A stretch of DNA of 32,770 nt, taken from positions 1 to 32,770 of the forward strand of contig DUEX01000042.1 of the NCBI GenBank assembly GCA_011170325.1, given 5' to 3'. The position numbers and the translations under genes were made by a program. This DNA is from Dehalococcoidia bacterium (lineage in GTDB: Bacteria; Chloroflexota; Dehalococcoidia; GIF9; UBA5629). Below, piece after piece: positions 7,630 to 16,515 of this stretch; the first letter of the stretch is position 1, and the number at the start of each line of letters is the position of its first letter. A model generated the notes under the pieces. The model had not been told where the DNA came from. It worked only from the letters and a program-made list of their open reading frames with translations, and searched no databases.

Positions 7630-7903
7630 GGGGCACGCAGGCAGCCAGGTGAAAAATATAGGGGAGATATCGTCTCCTATCGGGTGGAGAGCTTCGTCAA
7701 CGCTGATAGATAGGGATTTTGGGAGATGCAGAGCATGGCTCGCATGTTGAGGGCCACTGCAAGGCTTCGAGAGGGCAATTGACAACCAGATGCCATGGCT
7801 ATATTATTTTCGACAAAAGCGATAAGGGGACAGGACTGTGCCACCGCGAGTTGAAGTGGGAAATCCCGGTTACAGTGAGGACCCCGGCTTATAGGAGGTT
7901 GTC
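7630..7903. other. Non-coding or decayed stretch before the DJ-1 lipoprotein gene
   Basis: This 274-nt stretch has no convincing gene. One plus-strand frame (TTG 7719 to TGA 7905-7907, 62 codons) overlaps the next GTG start and includes FDKSDKGTGLCHRELKW, which looks faintly protein-like. A second frame just upstream reads YRGDIVSYRVESFVNADR and a stop. They could be two pieces of one decayed gene, but I recognise no family. The GGAGG at 7894-7898 serves the downstream GTG at 7904. Confidence 0.3.
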
Positions 7904-8590
7904 GTGAGAAAGCATAAATCTTGTTCCATTGCCATCATAGTAGTAGTTCTTCTACTGGCTAGCTTGGTGACAGCTTGTGCCTCATCTGCACCGAGTTCGG
8001 CACCGCCCACGGAGATGCCTTCTACTACGGAGAGCCCACAACAGGGCCAACCTGCTGAAGAAGGGGCGGCCGAAGAACCCACGCCCCCTGCCGCCAAACT
8101 GGCATTGTTCGTCATCTACAATCAATTCCACGAGACGGAGTATGGCGAACCGCGTGCTGTACTGGAGGACGCCGGCGTCATCGTGACCGTTGCCTCTTCG
8201 TCGCTAGACGCAGTAACAGGCCATTCGGGCATGCAGGTGGAGCCGGACGTAGTGCTAGGTGATGTGTATGCTGCCGATTATGATGCCATCGTCTTTGTGG
8301 GTGGCTACGGGTATGACCAGGATGGCCCGGAAGCCTGTCGTGTCGCGCAGGAGGCGGCCGCCGAGGGCAAAGTGCTGGCGGCTATCTGCATAGCGCCGAT
8401 AACACTGGCTAAGGCGGGTGTGCTGGATGGCAAGCGTGCAACGTCCTCCGTCCTACGCTCGGAGCTAGAGGCGGAAGGTGCTATCTGGACTGGCGCTACG
8501 GTCGAGCGCGATGGGCTCATCATCACTGCTAATGGTCCTGCAGCAGCACGCCGCTTTGGGGAAACCATTGTTGCAGCACTGGAGGAGTGA
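7904..8590 (+). CDS. DJ-1/PfpI-domain lipoprotein
   Basis: A 228-residue predicted lipoprotein. A basic start, a hydrophobic stretch and the lipobox LVTAC with cysteine 25 give signal peptidase II processing. A Pro/Ser/Glu-rich linker follows to about residue 63. The rest is a DJ-1/PfpI (class I glutamine amidotransferase-like) domain: FVIYNQFHETEYGEP carries the usual conserved Glu, YDAIVFVGGYG is the core strand, and LAAICIAP holds the nucleophile-elbow cysteine near residue 162. The family often has AICHGP; here the residue after Cys is Ile, so protease or deglycase activity is not assured. GTG 7904 is supported by GGAGG 5 nt upstream. The gene looks more GC-rich than its neighbours and sits in a patch with decayed fragments, so transfer is possible. 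Its outer-face location is unusual for this mainly cytoplasmic family. Confidence 0.88.
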   Translation: MRKHKSCSIAIIVVVLLLASLVTACASSAPSSAPPTEMPSTTESPQQGQPAEEGAAEEPTPPAAKLALFVIYNQFHETEYGEPRAVLEDAGVIVTVASSSLDAVTGHSGMQVEPDVVLGDVYAADYDAIVFVGGYGYDQDGPEACRVAQEAAAEGKVLAAICIAPITLAKAGVLDGKRATSSVLRSELEAEGAIWTGATVERDGLIITANGPAAARRFGETIVAALEE

Positions 8591-8594
8591 CGCG

Positions 8595-8617
8595 GAAGCG
8601 GCTAGCCATGCCGCTTC
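8595..8617. terminator. Hairpin between convergent lipoprotein and secA genes
   Basis: A perfect 8-bp stem GAAGCGGC/GCCGCTTC with a 7-nt loop starts 5 nt after the lipoprotein gene stop and lies 37 nt beyond the secA stop on the other strand. There is no clean T-run on either side, so it may be a weak or bidirectional terminator. Confidence 0.5.
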
Positions 8618-8653
8618 TTGGGAAAACCACCATTAAGCATGGCCCCCTTAAAC

Positions 8654-11251
8654 TCATCTTCCACAGCAATGCTTGTATTTCTTGCCTGAGCCGCAGGGGC
8701 AGGGGTCGTTGCGGCCGACTTTTTTGCCGGCTGGGACAGCGACTTTTTGAGGTTGTTTAGGCGGGGCTTCTTTTTTGGTGATGCTGACTTTGTAGATGGT
8801 GTGGGCGACATCGTGCTGGATGTTGGCCAAGAGGCTATCAAACAAGGCGTGACCTTCTTTTTTGTAGACGACCAAGGGGTCAACTTGTCTCACGGCATAA
8901 AGACCTGCCCTTTGACGCAGGTGGTCCATAGCGGTCAGGTGCTCCATCCACAGGCTGTCGATGGTGCGGAGCATCACCAGCCTCTCTAATAGGCGCATGT
9001 TGTCAGTGCCTACCTCCTTCTCTCGTTGCTCGTATAATTGCTTGGCATAATCAATCAGCTTGTCACCGATTTGCTTCGGCTTCATCTGGGATAGGGCGTT
9101 GGCGTCTAGCTGAGGTGGCAAGGGTAAGATGGTGGCAGCATCTTCGATTAAGCCGGGGAAATCTGGCTCTATCAGGTCATCGCTGCAGCGGGCAGCTACC
9201 AGGTTCTTGATTTCATCTTGGACCATCGATAGGATATTTGCCTTGAGGTCAGCGCCGCCCAAGATTTTCTTTCGCTCGGCGTAGATTACCTCGCGGTGCT
9301 TGTTAACCACATCGTCGTAGTCGACGAGATGTTTGCGGATATCGAAGTGGTAGCCTTCAACCTTGACTTGGGCGTTTTCTATAGCTTTGCTGACCATAGA
9401 ATGCTCAATAGGTGTGTTTTCATCAAAGCCGGCCCAGTCCATAAAGCCTTTAACGCGGTCGCCTCCGAAGCGGCGGACAACATCATCTTCTAAAGAGACA
9501 TAGAAACGGGAGATTCCTGGGTCGCCCTGTCTTCCGGAGCGGCCTCGGAGCTGATTATCAATGCGTCTGGATTCGTGGCGTTCAGTGCCGATGATATGAA
9601 GCCCGCCAAGTTCAACCACCTTATTATGTTCCTCCTGCCATTCTTTCCTATCACGTCCGGCAGGATTGCCACCGAGGATGATGTCAACACCACGCCCTGC
9701 CATATTGGTGGCTACAGTCACGGCGTCTACTCGCCCGGCCTGGGCGATAATTCCGGCTTCCTTCTCATGGTATTTGGCATTGAGCACTTGACAGGGTATT
9801 CCTTTCCTTTTGAGAAGATCGCTTAAACGCTCCGATTTCTCGATTGAGACCGTGCCTATAAGCACTGGTCTACCCTGTTGGTGGAAGTTCTCAATCTCTC
9901 TGGCAATGGCTTTGAATTTGGCCTCTTCGTCTTTATAAATCTGGTCAGGGCTGTCGATGCGAATCATCGGTTCGTTGGTGGGAATGACAACTACTTCTAG
10001 CTTGTAAATCTTGTGAAACTCCTCGGCTTCAGTAGCTGCCGTGCCGGTCATACCAGCTAACTTCTGGTAAAGGCGGAAGTAGTTTTGAAAGGTGATGGTG
10101 GCTAAAGTTACGCTTTCCCGCTGAATTTTGACCCTTTCCTTGGCTTCGATAGCCTGGTGCAGCCCTTCAGAATACCTCCGACCGAACATCAGCCGGCCGG
10201 TGAATTCGTCGACGATGATAACCTGCCCGTCCTTGACAACATAATCGCGGTCTCTCTTGAACAAAACCTGGGCTTTAAGGGCGTTATCTAGGTATTGGGT
10301 TAAACTATAGTTAGCTGGGTCGTAAAGGCTGGGGGATTTAAGCAGTCCTTCCTTTCGGAGTGCTCTCTCCATCTTGGTAATGCCAGAGTCGGTTAAAACG
10401 ACAGTGCGCGTTTTTTCATCGATGGTATAGTCCTCGTCTCGCTTGAGCTGTGGAACCAATCGGGCAAAGACATAGTATTTTTGGGTGGCTTCTTCAGCAG
10501 CACCGCTGATAATTAGCGGGGTGCGAGCTTCATCAATAAGGACATTGTCTACCTCATCAACGATGGCGTAGTTGGGGGGGCGCTGGACGCACTGGGATAG
10601 GTCTAAAGCCATGTTGTCTCTGAGGTAATCGAAACCAAATTCGTTATTGGTGCCATAAGTTATGTCGGCTTCGTAAGCCTGGCGGCGGGTGATAGGGTGA
10701 AAGTGGGGCCAACGCTCATCTACTGGCTCACAACTAGGGTCATAAAGGCAAGCCGGGAGGTGTTCATCTGGATTCTGTTGAGGGTAGATGCTGGCAATGC
10801 TCATGCCTAGTGCATGGTATATAGGGCCCATCCAGTGAGCATCGCGCCTAGCTAAGTAATCGTTGACTGTGACCAGGTGGCAGCCTTTGCCGGTGAGAGC
10901 GTTCAGATACAGGGGGAGAGTAGCTACCAGGGTTTTGCCTTCGCCGGTTTTCATCTCGGCGATTTTACCCTGGTGGAGGACGATGCCGCCCATAAGCTGG
11001 ACATCGAAGTGGCGCTCACCTATGGTTCGTTTGGCAGCTTCCCTGACAGCAGCAAAGGCTTCAGGTAGAAGCTGGTCCAGAGTCTCGCCGTCTTTGAGTC
11101 TAGCCTTGAACTCATCGGTTTTGGCACGAAGTTCAGCCTCACTAAACCTACGGAGCTCAGGTTCCAGCGAATTTATCTGAGCCACAATAGGCTCAAGACG
11201 CTTTAATTCCGCCTCGTTGGAGTCGACAAGGCTGCCGAGCCATTTAAACAT
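8654..11251 (-). CDS. secA: Preprotein translocase ATPase SecA
   Basis: Motor ATPase that drives preproteins through SecYEG at the inner face of the membrane. The 865 residues include Walker [14 protein letters not shown] near residue 100, the DEAD-like [15 protein letters not shown], helicase motif [13 protein letters not shown], the helical wing and scaffold regions, and the C-terminal zinc-binding SEC-C motif [13 protein letters not shown]. An insert ([18 protein letters not shown]) lies in nucleotide-binding domain 1, as in other Chloroflexota-type SecA proteins I have seen. The start has AGGAG 6 nt upstream. prs ends about 9 nt before it, so prs and secA form one unit driven by the prs promoter. 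A diverged copy of the gene's last 50 bp lies about 1.2 kb further on at 7449-7503. Confidence 0.97.
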   Translation of the reverse strand: MFKWLGSLVDSNEAELKRLEPIVAQINSLEPELRRFSEAELRAKTDEFKARLKDGETLDQLLPEAFAAVREAAKRTIGERHFDVQLMGGIVLHQGKIAEMKTGEGKTLVATLPLYLNALTGKGCHLVTVNDYLARRDAHWMGPIYHALGMSIASIYPQQNPDEHLPACLYDPSCEPVDERWPHFHPITRRQAYEADITYGTNNEFGFDYLRDNMALDLSQCVQRPPNYAIVDEVDNVLIDEARTPLIISGAAEEATQKYYVFARLVPQLKRDEDYTIDEKTRTVVLTDSGITKMERALRKEGLLKSPSLYDPANYSLTQYLDNALKAQVLFKRDRDYVVKDGQVIIVDEFTGRLMFGRRYSEGLHQAIEAKERVKIQRESVTLATITFQNYFRLYQKLAGMTGTAATEAEEFHKIYKLEVVVIPTNEPMIRIDSPDQIYKDEEAKFKAIAREIENFHQQGRPVLIGTVSIEKSERLSDLLKRKGIPCQVLNAKYHEKEAGIIAQAGRVDAVTVATNMAGRGVDIILGGNPAGRDRKEWQEEHNKVVELGGLHIIGTERHESRRIDNQLRGRSGRQGDPGISRFYVSLEDDVVRRFGGDRVKGFMDWAGFDENTPIEHSMVSKAIENAQVKVEGYHFDIRKHLVDYDDVVNKHREVIYAERKKILGGADLKANILSMVQDEIKNLVAARCSDDLIEPDFPGLIEDAATILPLPPQLDANALSQMKPKQIGDKLIDYAKQLYEQREKEVGTDNMRLLERLVMLRTIDSLWMEHLTAMDHLRQRAGLYAVRQVDPLVVYKKEGHALFDSLLANIQHDVAHTIYKVSITKKEAPPKQPQKVAVPAGKKVGRNDPCPCGSGKKYKHCCGR

Positions 11252-11260
11252 ATTTTTCTC

Positions 11261-12199
11261 CTATTCAAACATGGCGCCTATAGATAAGCCGGTATGGATG
11301 CGGTGTATAGCTTCACCGAGAAGTGAAGCTGTGGGCAAGACGGTGATTTTGCCCAGCTTCTTGTCCTTATTAACTGGAATGGTATCGGTGACGACTACTT
11401 CCTTAGCTGGCGATTTGGCTATTCGCTCAATAGCTGAGCCTGAGAAAACGGGATGGGTGCAGCAGGCATAAACTTCAGTAGCGCCATGTTCCAGGAGAGC
11501 GTCTACGGCGCCGACCAAGGAGCCAGCGGTATCAATCTCATCGTCGACGGTTAAGGCACGCATCCCCTCAATCTCACCGATGATATTGAGGGTTTCGGTA
11601 GCGTCGATATTTCCTATTCGCCTTTTTTCGATGATAGCCAGCGGAACATCGAGCTTAGCCGCTACATCTCGGGCGCGTTTGGATATACCGATATCAGTAG
11701 CTACTACTACCAAATCATCCAATGCTTTCTCTTTCCAGTAATCGCTGAGGATGAAAAGGGCAGTGAGTTCGTCAACAGGTATATTGAAGAAGCCCTGAAT
11801 TTGACCAGCGTGGAGGTCTACGGTCAATAAGCGGTTGGCACCAGCGGTGGTAAGAAGGTCAGCTATCAATCGGGCGGTGATGGGCACTCGAGGCTGGTCT
11901 TTCTTATCGGTGCGCCCATAGCCATAGTAGGGGATGACGGCGGTGATTCTGGCAGCTGAGGCTCGCTTGAAGGCGTCAATCATGATGAGGAGCTCTACCA
12001 GATTCTTATTGACCGGTGACGAAAGTGGTTGGATGACAAAGACATCTCGTTCGCGGACATTTTCCAGGATGCGGACGAAGATATTCTCATTGCTGAATTC
12101 GAAAATCTCAGCTTTGCCTAAAGGCAGGCCTAGGTATTCAGACACCGCTTGGGCTAGAGATGGGTGGGCATTGCCGCTGAAGACTTTGAGTTCATCCAT
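11261..12199 (-). CDS. prs: Ribose-phosphate pyrophosphokinase (PRPP synthetase)
   Basis: Makes phosphoribosyl pyrophosphate from ribose 5-phosphate and ATP, feeding purine, pyrimidine, histidine, tryptophan and NAD synthesis. The 312-residue length is standard. Visible motifs are the N-terminal FSGNAHPSLAQAV, the flexible-loop region PYYGYGRTDKKDQPR, the metal-binding TVDLHAGQIQGFF, the catalytic ATDIGISKRA and EKRRIGN, and the PRPP-binding TVDDEIDTAGSL. GIS replaces the common GGV in the catalytic segment. The ribosome binding site is AGGGGTGA before the ATG. A good divergent promoter lies upstream, and secA follows in the same unit. Confidence 0.96.
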   Translation of the reverse strand: MDELKVFSGNAHPSLAQAVSEYLGLPLGKAEIFEFSNENIFVRILENVRERDVFVIQPLSSPVNKNLVELLIMIDAFKRASAARITAVIPYYGYGRTDKKDQPRVPITARLIADLLTTAGANRLLTVDLHAGQIQGFFNIPVDELTALFILSDYWKEKALDDLVVVATDIGISKRARDVAAKLDVPLAIIEKRRIGNIDATETLNIIGEIEGMRALTVDDEIDTAGSLVGAVDALLEHGATEVYACCTHPVFSGSAIERIAKSPAKEVVVTDTIPVNKDKKLGKITVLPTASLLGEAIHRIHTGLSIGAMFE

Positions 12200-12230
12200 A
12201 AGTCACCCCTATTTATTTTTGTATAAAGTA

Positions 12231-12259
12231 ATTATAGCACCAACGGATTGTTATGTCCC
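12231..12259 (-). promoter_or_regulatory. Sigma-A promoter of prs-secA
   Basis: On the minus strand GGGACA (12254-12259), a 17-bp spacer and a perfect TATAAT (12231-12236) stand about 32 nt before the prs start codon. This is the best -10 in the divergent prs/nth gap. Confidence 0.6.
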
Positions 12260-12291
12260 AGCGTTAAGTTTAAGGGTATGTTGCCTCCGTG

Positions 12292-12297
12292 TATAAT
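12292..12297 (+). promoter_or_regulatory. -10 hexamer of nth, suggesting a leaderless mRNA
   Basis: A perfect TATAAT ends 9 nt before ATG 12307. The -35 is weak (TTTAAG-like at about 17 bp). No Shine-Dalgarno sequence precedes the ATG, so transcription would begin within a few bases of the start codon. Confidence 0.45.
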
Positions 12298-12306
12298 GGT
12301 TTCCAA

Positions 12307-13002
12307 ATGGGCGAGGTGAGCGTTAAGCAAATCCTCGATTTGTTAGTTGAGGAGTATGGCAATCGTGAATGGCAGCCAGGCCAGAGTCCGCTCTCGGTGC
12401 TGGTTCAGACGATTCTCTCCCAGAATACATCGGATAGGAATTCTAAGCGGGCTTTTGAGTCTCTCTTGGCTTCTTTCGGTAATTGGGAAGACATAGCTGG
12501 TGCTGGTATCGATGATATTGCTGATTCTATTAAGGCTGGCGGGCTGGGAAGAGTTAAGGCGAAGTATATCGAGCAGGTGCTTGAGGAGATACGGCGAAAG
12601 CGAGATGGATTGGAGCTTGATTTCCTGAGGCGGCTTCCCTTGGGCGAAGCCAGAGATTGGCTGAGGCAATTGCCGGGAGTGGGTATGAAAACAGCTAGCT
12701 GCGTATTACTTTTCTCCTTGGGGATGCCGGCGTTACCAGTGGATACGCATGTTTTCCGTGTTGCCAAAAGGCTAGGCCTGATTGATTCTAAAGCCTCTGT
12801 GGAGCAAGCCCATAAACTGCTTGAGAGCCTTATCCCACCCGAAGATGTCTATCGGTTTCATCTTCTGTTGATAGAACATGGCAGGAAGGTATGCAAAGCC
12901 CAGCGTCCTCGCTGTTACCAATGTGAGTTGCGGAGACTGTGTGCTGATTACACCCTTCTAGCTCTTGACAGCAAAGAAGGCTATGAGTTATCGTATACCT
13001 AG
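12307..13002 (+). CDS. nth: Endonuclease III-type DNA glycosylase / AP lyase
   Basis: Base-excision repair enzyme that removes oxidised pyrimidines and nicks the abasic site. From ATG 12307 it has 231 residues. The HhH-GPD fold is clear: the helix-hairpin-helix LPGVGMKTASCVLL carries the catalytic lysine, and PVDTHVFRVAKRLGL carries the catalytic aspartate. The C-terminal loop CKAQRPRCYQCELRRLC has the C-x6-C-x2-C-x5-C spacing for a [4Fe-4S] cluster. The track start GTG 12289 overlaps the -10 box and is unlikely; GTG 12316 is a further alternative. QNTSD replaces the QATD-type motif, as in several Nth/MutY-related clades, so the substrate range may differ from E. coli Nth. plsY follows 40 nt downstream. 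Confidence 0.92.
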   Translation: MGEVSVKQILDLLVEEYGNREWQPGQSPLSVLVQTILSQNTSDRNSKRAFESLLASFGNWEDIAGAGIDDIADSIKAGGLGRVKAKYIEQVLEEIRRKRDGLELDFLRRLPLGEARDWLRQLPGVGMKTASCVLLFSLGMPALPVDTHVFRVAKRLGLIDSKASVEQAHKLLESLIPPEDVYRFHLLLIEHGRKVCKAQRPRCYQCELRRLCADYTLLALDSKEGYELSYT

Positions 13003-13042
13003 TGGCACGAGGTATACGAATGCAGTTAGGAGCATTGGCACA

Positions 13043-13678
13043 GTGGAAGCGTTTTATTCTACATTACTAGCTGTATCCGCTTTTTGCCTGGGGGCGTGTC
13101 CCTTTTCAGTATGGGTCGGTCAGTGGTTGTTAGGCAAAGACATAAGAGATTATGGAGACGGTAATCCTGGTGCGGTCAACGTCTTCCGAGCCGGAGGTCG
13201 TAAATCAGCTTATCTGGCTGCAATTCTGGACATAGGAAAAGGTGTACCTTTTGTAGTCCTAGCACATTCATTCTTTGGACTCACTGAGGTGGCAGTTATG
13301 GCGGTTGGATTGAGCGCTATATTGGGACATGCCTTCTCCCCCATACTTCGGCTGAAAGGTGGTAAGTCGCTAGCAGTCACTGCTGGTGTCCTCTTAGCGT
13401 TGCCTCAACATGAGGTGCTGGTTGTGCTTCTCATCTTTATGTTTTTTGGTTTTCTAATTATAGAAATCGATGCTTGGAGGGTGATGCTTGGCGCAGCAGG
13501 TTCATTGATTTATTTGGTAACTACAAAGGGAAGCTCATGGGAAGCAGTATTTATGCTGTGTGTGCTTGTAATATTAGCAGTAAAACATTTTGACGACCTG
13601 CAAACTATTCCCAGATTCAAAGGAAGACTCATCAGTTGGCTTAGGTCAAGGAAAACGGCGGACTTAAGCCGGCAATAG
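13043..13678 (+). CDS. plsY: Acyl-phosphate:glycerol-3-phosphate acyltransferase PlsY
   Basis: Integral membrane enzyme that transfers an acyl group from acyl phosphate to glycerol 3-phosphate, the first step of phospholipid synthesis. The motif GDGNPGAVNVFRAGG corresponds to the family's S-x-N-x-G-x-T-N signature, and GHAFSPILRLKGGKSLAV to the second conserved loop (GHxFxxxxxFKGGK). Five or more hydrophobic segments are present. The track begins at 12965 inside nth, but GTG 13043 has AGGAG 10 nt upstream and gives the usual length of about 211 residues starting at the first membrane helix, so I prefer it. The C-terminal tail is basic. It is followed 13 nt later by a glycosyltransferase gene, suggesting a membrane-lipid unit. 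Confidence 0.92.
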   Translation: MEAFYSTLLAVSAFCLGACPFSVWVGQWLLGKDIRDYGDGNPGAVNVFRAGGRKSAYLAAILDIGKGVPFVVLAHSFFGLTEVAVMAVGLSAILGHAFSPILRLKGGKSLAVTAGVLLALPQHEVLVVLLIFMFFGFLIIEIDAWRVMLGAAGSLIYLVTTKGSSWEAVFMLCVLVILAVKHFDDLQTIPRFKGRLISWLRSRKTADLSRQ

Positions 13679-13691
13679 CAGGATTGAGAGC

Positions 13692-14840
13692 ATGCTGTAT
13701 CAGATAATAATAGCCGTTGGCCTGGTTAGTTTTGCGCTTAATCTCATCCTCAATTTGAGAACCCTCAGGACGCCGAATAGTGGCAGTAAGATACCCGAGC
13801 CAGCACCTCTTGTCTCCGTACTTATCCCGGCGAGGGATGAAGAGGCAAATATAGAAGCCTGCTTAGAATCTCTGCAGAACCAGGATTATCCCAATTTTGA
13901 GATTTTAGTGCTGGATGACAATTCTTCAGATAGCACGGCTGACCTTGTGAGTCAGATAACAGCTAGGGATAACCGTGTCCGACTGATAAGAGGTGAACGC
14001 CTTCCTGGAGGCTGGGCGGGTAAGCCCTTTGCCTGCTATCAGCTTGCTAAAAGGGCCAGGGGTTCTTGGCTACTATTTGTTGATGCCGATACCACACACG
14101 CCCCTCACATGCTACGCAGCGTGCTTGCGCTGGCTCTTGAGCTTAAACCTTCCCTACTCTCTGGATTCCCTCGCCAGCTTGCTAATTCCCTCCCTCAGAA
14201 GGTAGCAATCCCGGTATTATACTTTGTTATCCTGAGCTGGTTACCGCTGTGGTGGCTCCAGCATTCTAAAGAACCGAAGCCATCGCTGGCTATCGGTCAG
14301 TTCCTCCTGTTTTCTAGAGAGGAGTACTGGCGGATCGGCGGACACAAGGCAGTAAGGTCTAGAATACTGGAAGACGTCTGGCTAGGGGTTGAAGTGAGCA
14401 GGCATGGTGGCCGGCATATGGCGGTTGATTTATCGCCAGTGGTTTCATGTCACATGTACCGAAACTTGGGGGCGATGTGGGAGGGCTTCATCAAGTGGAT
14501 GTATTCAGTGGTAACATTATCCGCGGCAGCGCTGTTTGGGCTGATGGTAGCCGGCTATGTTTTCTATTTGGCGCCGTTCTACTGGCTTTGGAATGAGTTA
14601 TTTGTGGTGACTGCTCCTACGGATTGGCGACTTATCATCATTTTCCAGGTAGCTATGATAATGGTTATGCGCTGGATACTAGATAATCATTTCAAGGAAC
14701 CTGCTGTTTCAACTTTCCTGCACCCGGTGGGGTTCTCATACCTTTTCCTAGCTGCTCTTTATGCCTGTTCGCGGCAAGTAGTCGGCAAAGGGATTCGCTG
14801 GAAGAATCGGCTATACAGCAAGGGATCAGGCGTGGACTAA
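13692..14840 (+). CDS. Membrane-anchored family 2 glycosyltransferase (CrtQ/HpnB-like)
   Basis: A 382-residue GT2 enzyme. An N-terminal membrane helix is followed by the GT-A domain: SVLIPARDEEANIEACL, ILVLDDNSSDST (nucleotide-sugar Asp), then LPGGWAGKPFACYQLA and LFVDADT (the DxD metal site). LEDVWLGVEV is the acceptor-side acidic motif, equivalent to ED. Two to three further membrane segments close the protein. The GGWAGKPFAC element and the layout match the carotenoid (CrtQ) and hopanoid-associated (HpnB) glycosyltransferases, so a lipid or isoprenoid acceptor is likely, but the substrate is unproven. It sits directly after plsY. The start ATG has AGGA about 8 nt upstream. Confidence 0.88.
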   Translation: MLYQIIIAVGLVSFALNLILNLRTLRTPNSGSKIPEPAPLVSVLIPARDEEANIEACLESLQNQDYPNFEILVLDDNSSDSTADLVSQITARDNRVRLIRGERLPGGWAGKPFACYQLAKRARGSWLLFVDADTTHAPHMLRSVLALALELKPSLLSGFPRQLANSLPQKVAIPVLYFVILSWLPLWWLQHSKEPKPSLAIGQFLLFSREEYWRIGGHKAVRSRILEDVWLGVEVSRHGGRHMAVDLSPVVSCHMYRNLGAMWEGFIKWMYSVVTLSAAALFGLMVAGYVFYLAPFYWLWNELFVVTAPTDWRLIIIFQVAMIMVMRWILDNHFKEPAVSTFLHPVGFSYLFLAALYACSRQVVGKGIRWKNRLYSKGSGVD

Positions 14841-14890
14841 AATCAAGTTAAGCGTTGGCATTCGTGGATCAAGCTTGAGCCAACTCCAAG

Positions 14891-15679
14891 TCACAAAGAG
14901 AGACGTGAACATGAATACCGCCTTGGTTCAGGCATCCACTCCCGAGAAATATTGACGTTGACAGGCAACCTAACTATGAACTCGGTTCCCTCGCCCAATA
15001 TGCTGTTAACCTTGATATCTCCGCCGTGAGCTCGCACTATCTTTCTGGCGATGGCTAGCCCTAAACCGATGCCGGTTTTGGCTGCGGAAGTGTCAACTCG
15101 GTAGAAGCGCTTGAAGACGTGAGGTAGCTGTTCGGGGGGTATTCCTGGGCTGGTATCAGACACAGTAATTTCAATAAAGTCAGCGGAGGGTTGCTGTGCA
15201 GCGATGCTTATCTTACCTCCAGCTGGAATGTGTTTTAAGGCGTTGTCCAGCAGGTTGCTGAAGACTTGCTCCAAGCGGTCGATATCGCCAATCACAGGTG
15301 ATAAAGGCTTGATATCCGCTGCCATTTGTAAGTCTTTCTCTTCTGCCCGCATCATGAAAATCTCGTGGCAGTGTTGCAGAAGTTCCTCTGTATCTACTGG
15401 CCCCTGCGCCATCTGTATCTGTCCAGATTCCATCCGAGAGAGCTCAAGGAGTTCATCTACCAAACGTATCACACGCTTGGCCTCGTCCTCGATGACACTG
15501 GCGGCCTTAAGCTGAGCTTTTTTGTCCTTAGCAGTTCCATCGAGTATGGCTTGGGCAAATCCCTTGATAGAGGTAAGCGGGCTTCTTAGCTCGTGAGAGA
15601 CATCGGCTACAAAGTCGCGCAGCGCCTGCTGTTTATGGTCGCTTTGCATATCGCTATACACTGGCAGTGAATTGTCCAC
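14891..15679 (-). CDS. Orphan soluble sensor histidine kinase, no sensor domain
   Basis: A 262-residue kinase with only about 20 residues before the HisKA domain. The H-box is FVADVSHELRSPLTSIKGF with His29. The HATPase part has the N-box LLDNALKHI, a G1-like DTSPGIP (the usual G of DxGPGIP is Ser), an F-box HVFKRFYRVD and the G2 box GIGLGLAIARKIVRAHGG. It resembles the catalytic core of PhoR-type kinases. There is no membrane segment, HAMP or PAS domain, and no response regulator is nearby. An in-frame TGA lies just upstream of GTG 15679, so the sensor part is missing rather than overlooked. A TATGAT hexamer 7 nt before the GTG may give a leaderless transcript. It may instead be read through from the ABC exporter genes 84 nt upstream. 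Confidence 0.9.
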   Translation of the reverse strand: MDNSLPVYSDMQSDHKQQALRDFVADVSHELRSPLTSIKGFAQAILDGTAKDKKAQLKAASVIEDEAKRVIRLVDELLELSRMESGQIQMAQGPVDTEELLQHCHEIFMMRAEEKDLQMAADIKPLSPVIGDIDRLEQVFSNLLDNALKHIPAGGKISIAAQQPSADFIEITVSDTSPGIPPEQLPHVFKRFYRVDTSAAKTGIGLGLAIARKIVRAHGGDIKVNSILGEGTEFIVRLPVNVNISREWMPEPRRYSCSRLSL

Positions 15680-15762
15680 ACGACAAAATCATACTTTGAG
15701 CAAAATAGCAAGACTTAGTCCACATTAGATCAAGCTGTTATTGTGGGAAAAGGATTCCTCTA

Positions 15763-16515
15763 TTACTTTTTGATGCTGAATGTGTAGGAGCACAGTGAAA
15801 TCATTGCCACAGCGAATGCCACCAAGATAAGAATTTCAATATAGGCTGGCAAAAGAGGATTTGCCCCACTAAAGGTAGCCCAGCGAAGGGCATCGACACC
15901 GTATGTCAGAGGGTCTATGTAGCTCAACATTTTTAACCAGTCTGGGGACGAAGTTAGAGGGAAAAGCGCTCCGCTCAAGAAGAACATCGGCATTACTACC
16001 AAACTCATTATCAAGTTGAATCCCTCCATACTTTCCATAAAAGATGCAATCATTAAGCCAATGCTTACCAAACCGACTGAAATGAGTATCATGAGAGGCA
16101 CGAGCAGAAGGAAAGAACAAGGTGTTAGCTGAATGCCTACTAGGGGTGAAAGTGGGAGCAGAATGAAGCCTTGAAGCAGTGCGCTGGTTCCGCCGCCTAA
16201 AGCTTTTCCAATTACTAGAGAAGAACGTGAAACTGGCGCCACCAGAATTTCTTTTAGAAAACCAAACTCTCTATCCCATATCACCGAGACTCCGGACCAG
16301 ACGGAGGTAAATAGAAGGGTCATTCCAACGATGCCTGGGAAAATGAAGGATTGATAGTTCTGTATGCCGGGCATTTCAATAACTCGCATTCCGGTGCCAA
16401 AAATCAGTAACCAAAGTATAGGCGTGATTAAGGAGGAAATTATTCTGGACTTTTCTCGCCAGAATCTGATAACTTCCCTGTGCCAAATCCCGTGGATTTT
16501 CTTAAGCTCACTCAT
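15763..16515 (-). CDS. ABC-2 type transporter permease (DrrB-like)
   Basis: A 250-residue polytopic membrane protein of the ABC-2 exporter family, partner of the ATPase encoded just upstream. About six hydrophobic segments are visible. An early cytoplasmic helix (IWHREVIRFWREKSRI) leads into the first membrane helix. The SVIWDREFGFLKEILVAPVSRSSLVIGK loop and the late PDWLKMLSYIDPLTYGVDALR segment are family hallmarks. Its ATG overlaps the ATPase stop by 4 nt, so translation is coupled. Substrate is unknown; DrrAB-type systems export drugs, lipids or polysaccharides. Confidence 0.92.
   Translation of the reverse strand: MSELKKIHGIWHREVIRFWREKSRIISSLITPILWLLIFGTGMRVIEMPGIQNYQSFIFPGIVGMTLLFTSVWSGVSVIWDREFGFLKEILVAPVSRSSLVIGKALGGGTSALLQGFILLPLSPLVGIQLTPCSFLLLVPLMILISVGLVSIGLMIASFMESMEGFNLIMSLVVMPMFFLSGALFPLTSSPDWLKMLSYIDPLTYGVDALRWATFSGANPLLPAYIEILILVAFAVAMISLCSYTFSIKK

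Noticed and set aside
7719-7907. 62-residue plus-strand ORF (TTG start) before the lipoprotein gene
   Set aside because: No family, no ribosome binding site of its own and neighbouring decayed frames; kept only as a note on the intergenic region.
8602-8883. 93-residue minus-strand ORF in the track
   Set aside because: It is an out-of-frame shadow of the secA 3' end and its Lys/Pro/Ser-rich content comes from the SEC-C region.
12965-13042. Longer plsY start within nth
   Set aside because: The extra 26 residues are polar and precede the first membrane helix; GTG 13043 has a proper AGGAG.
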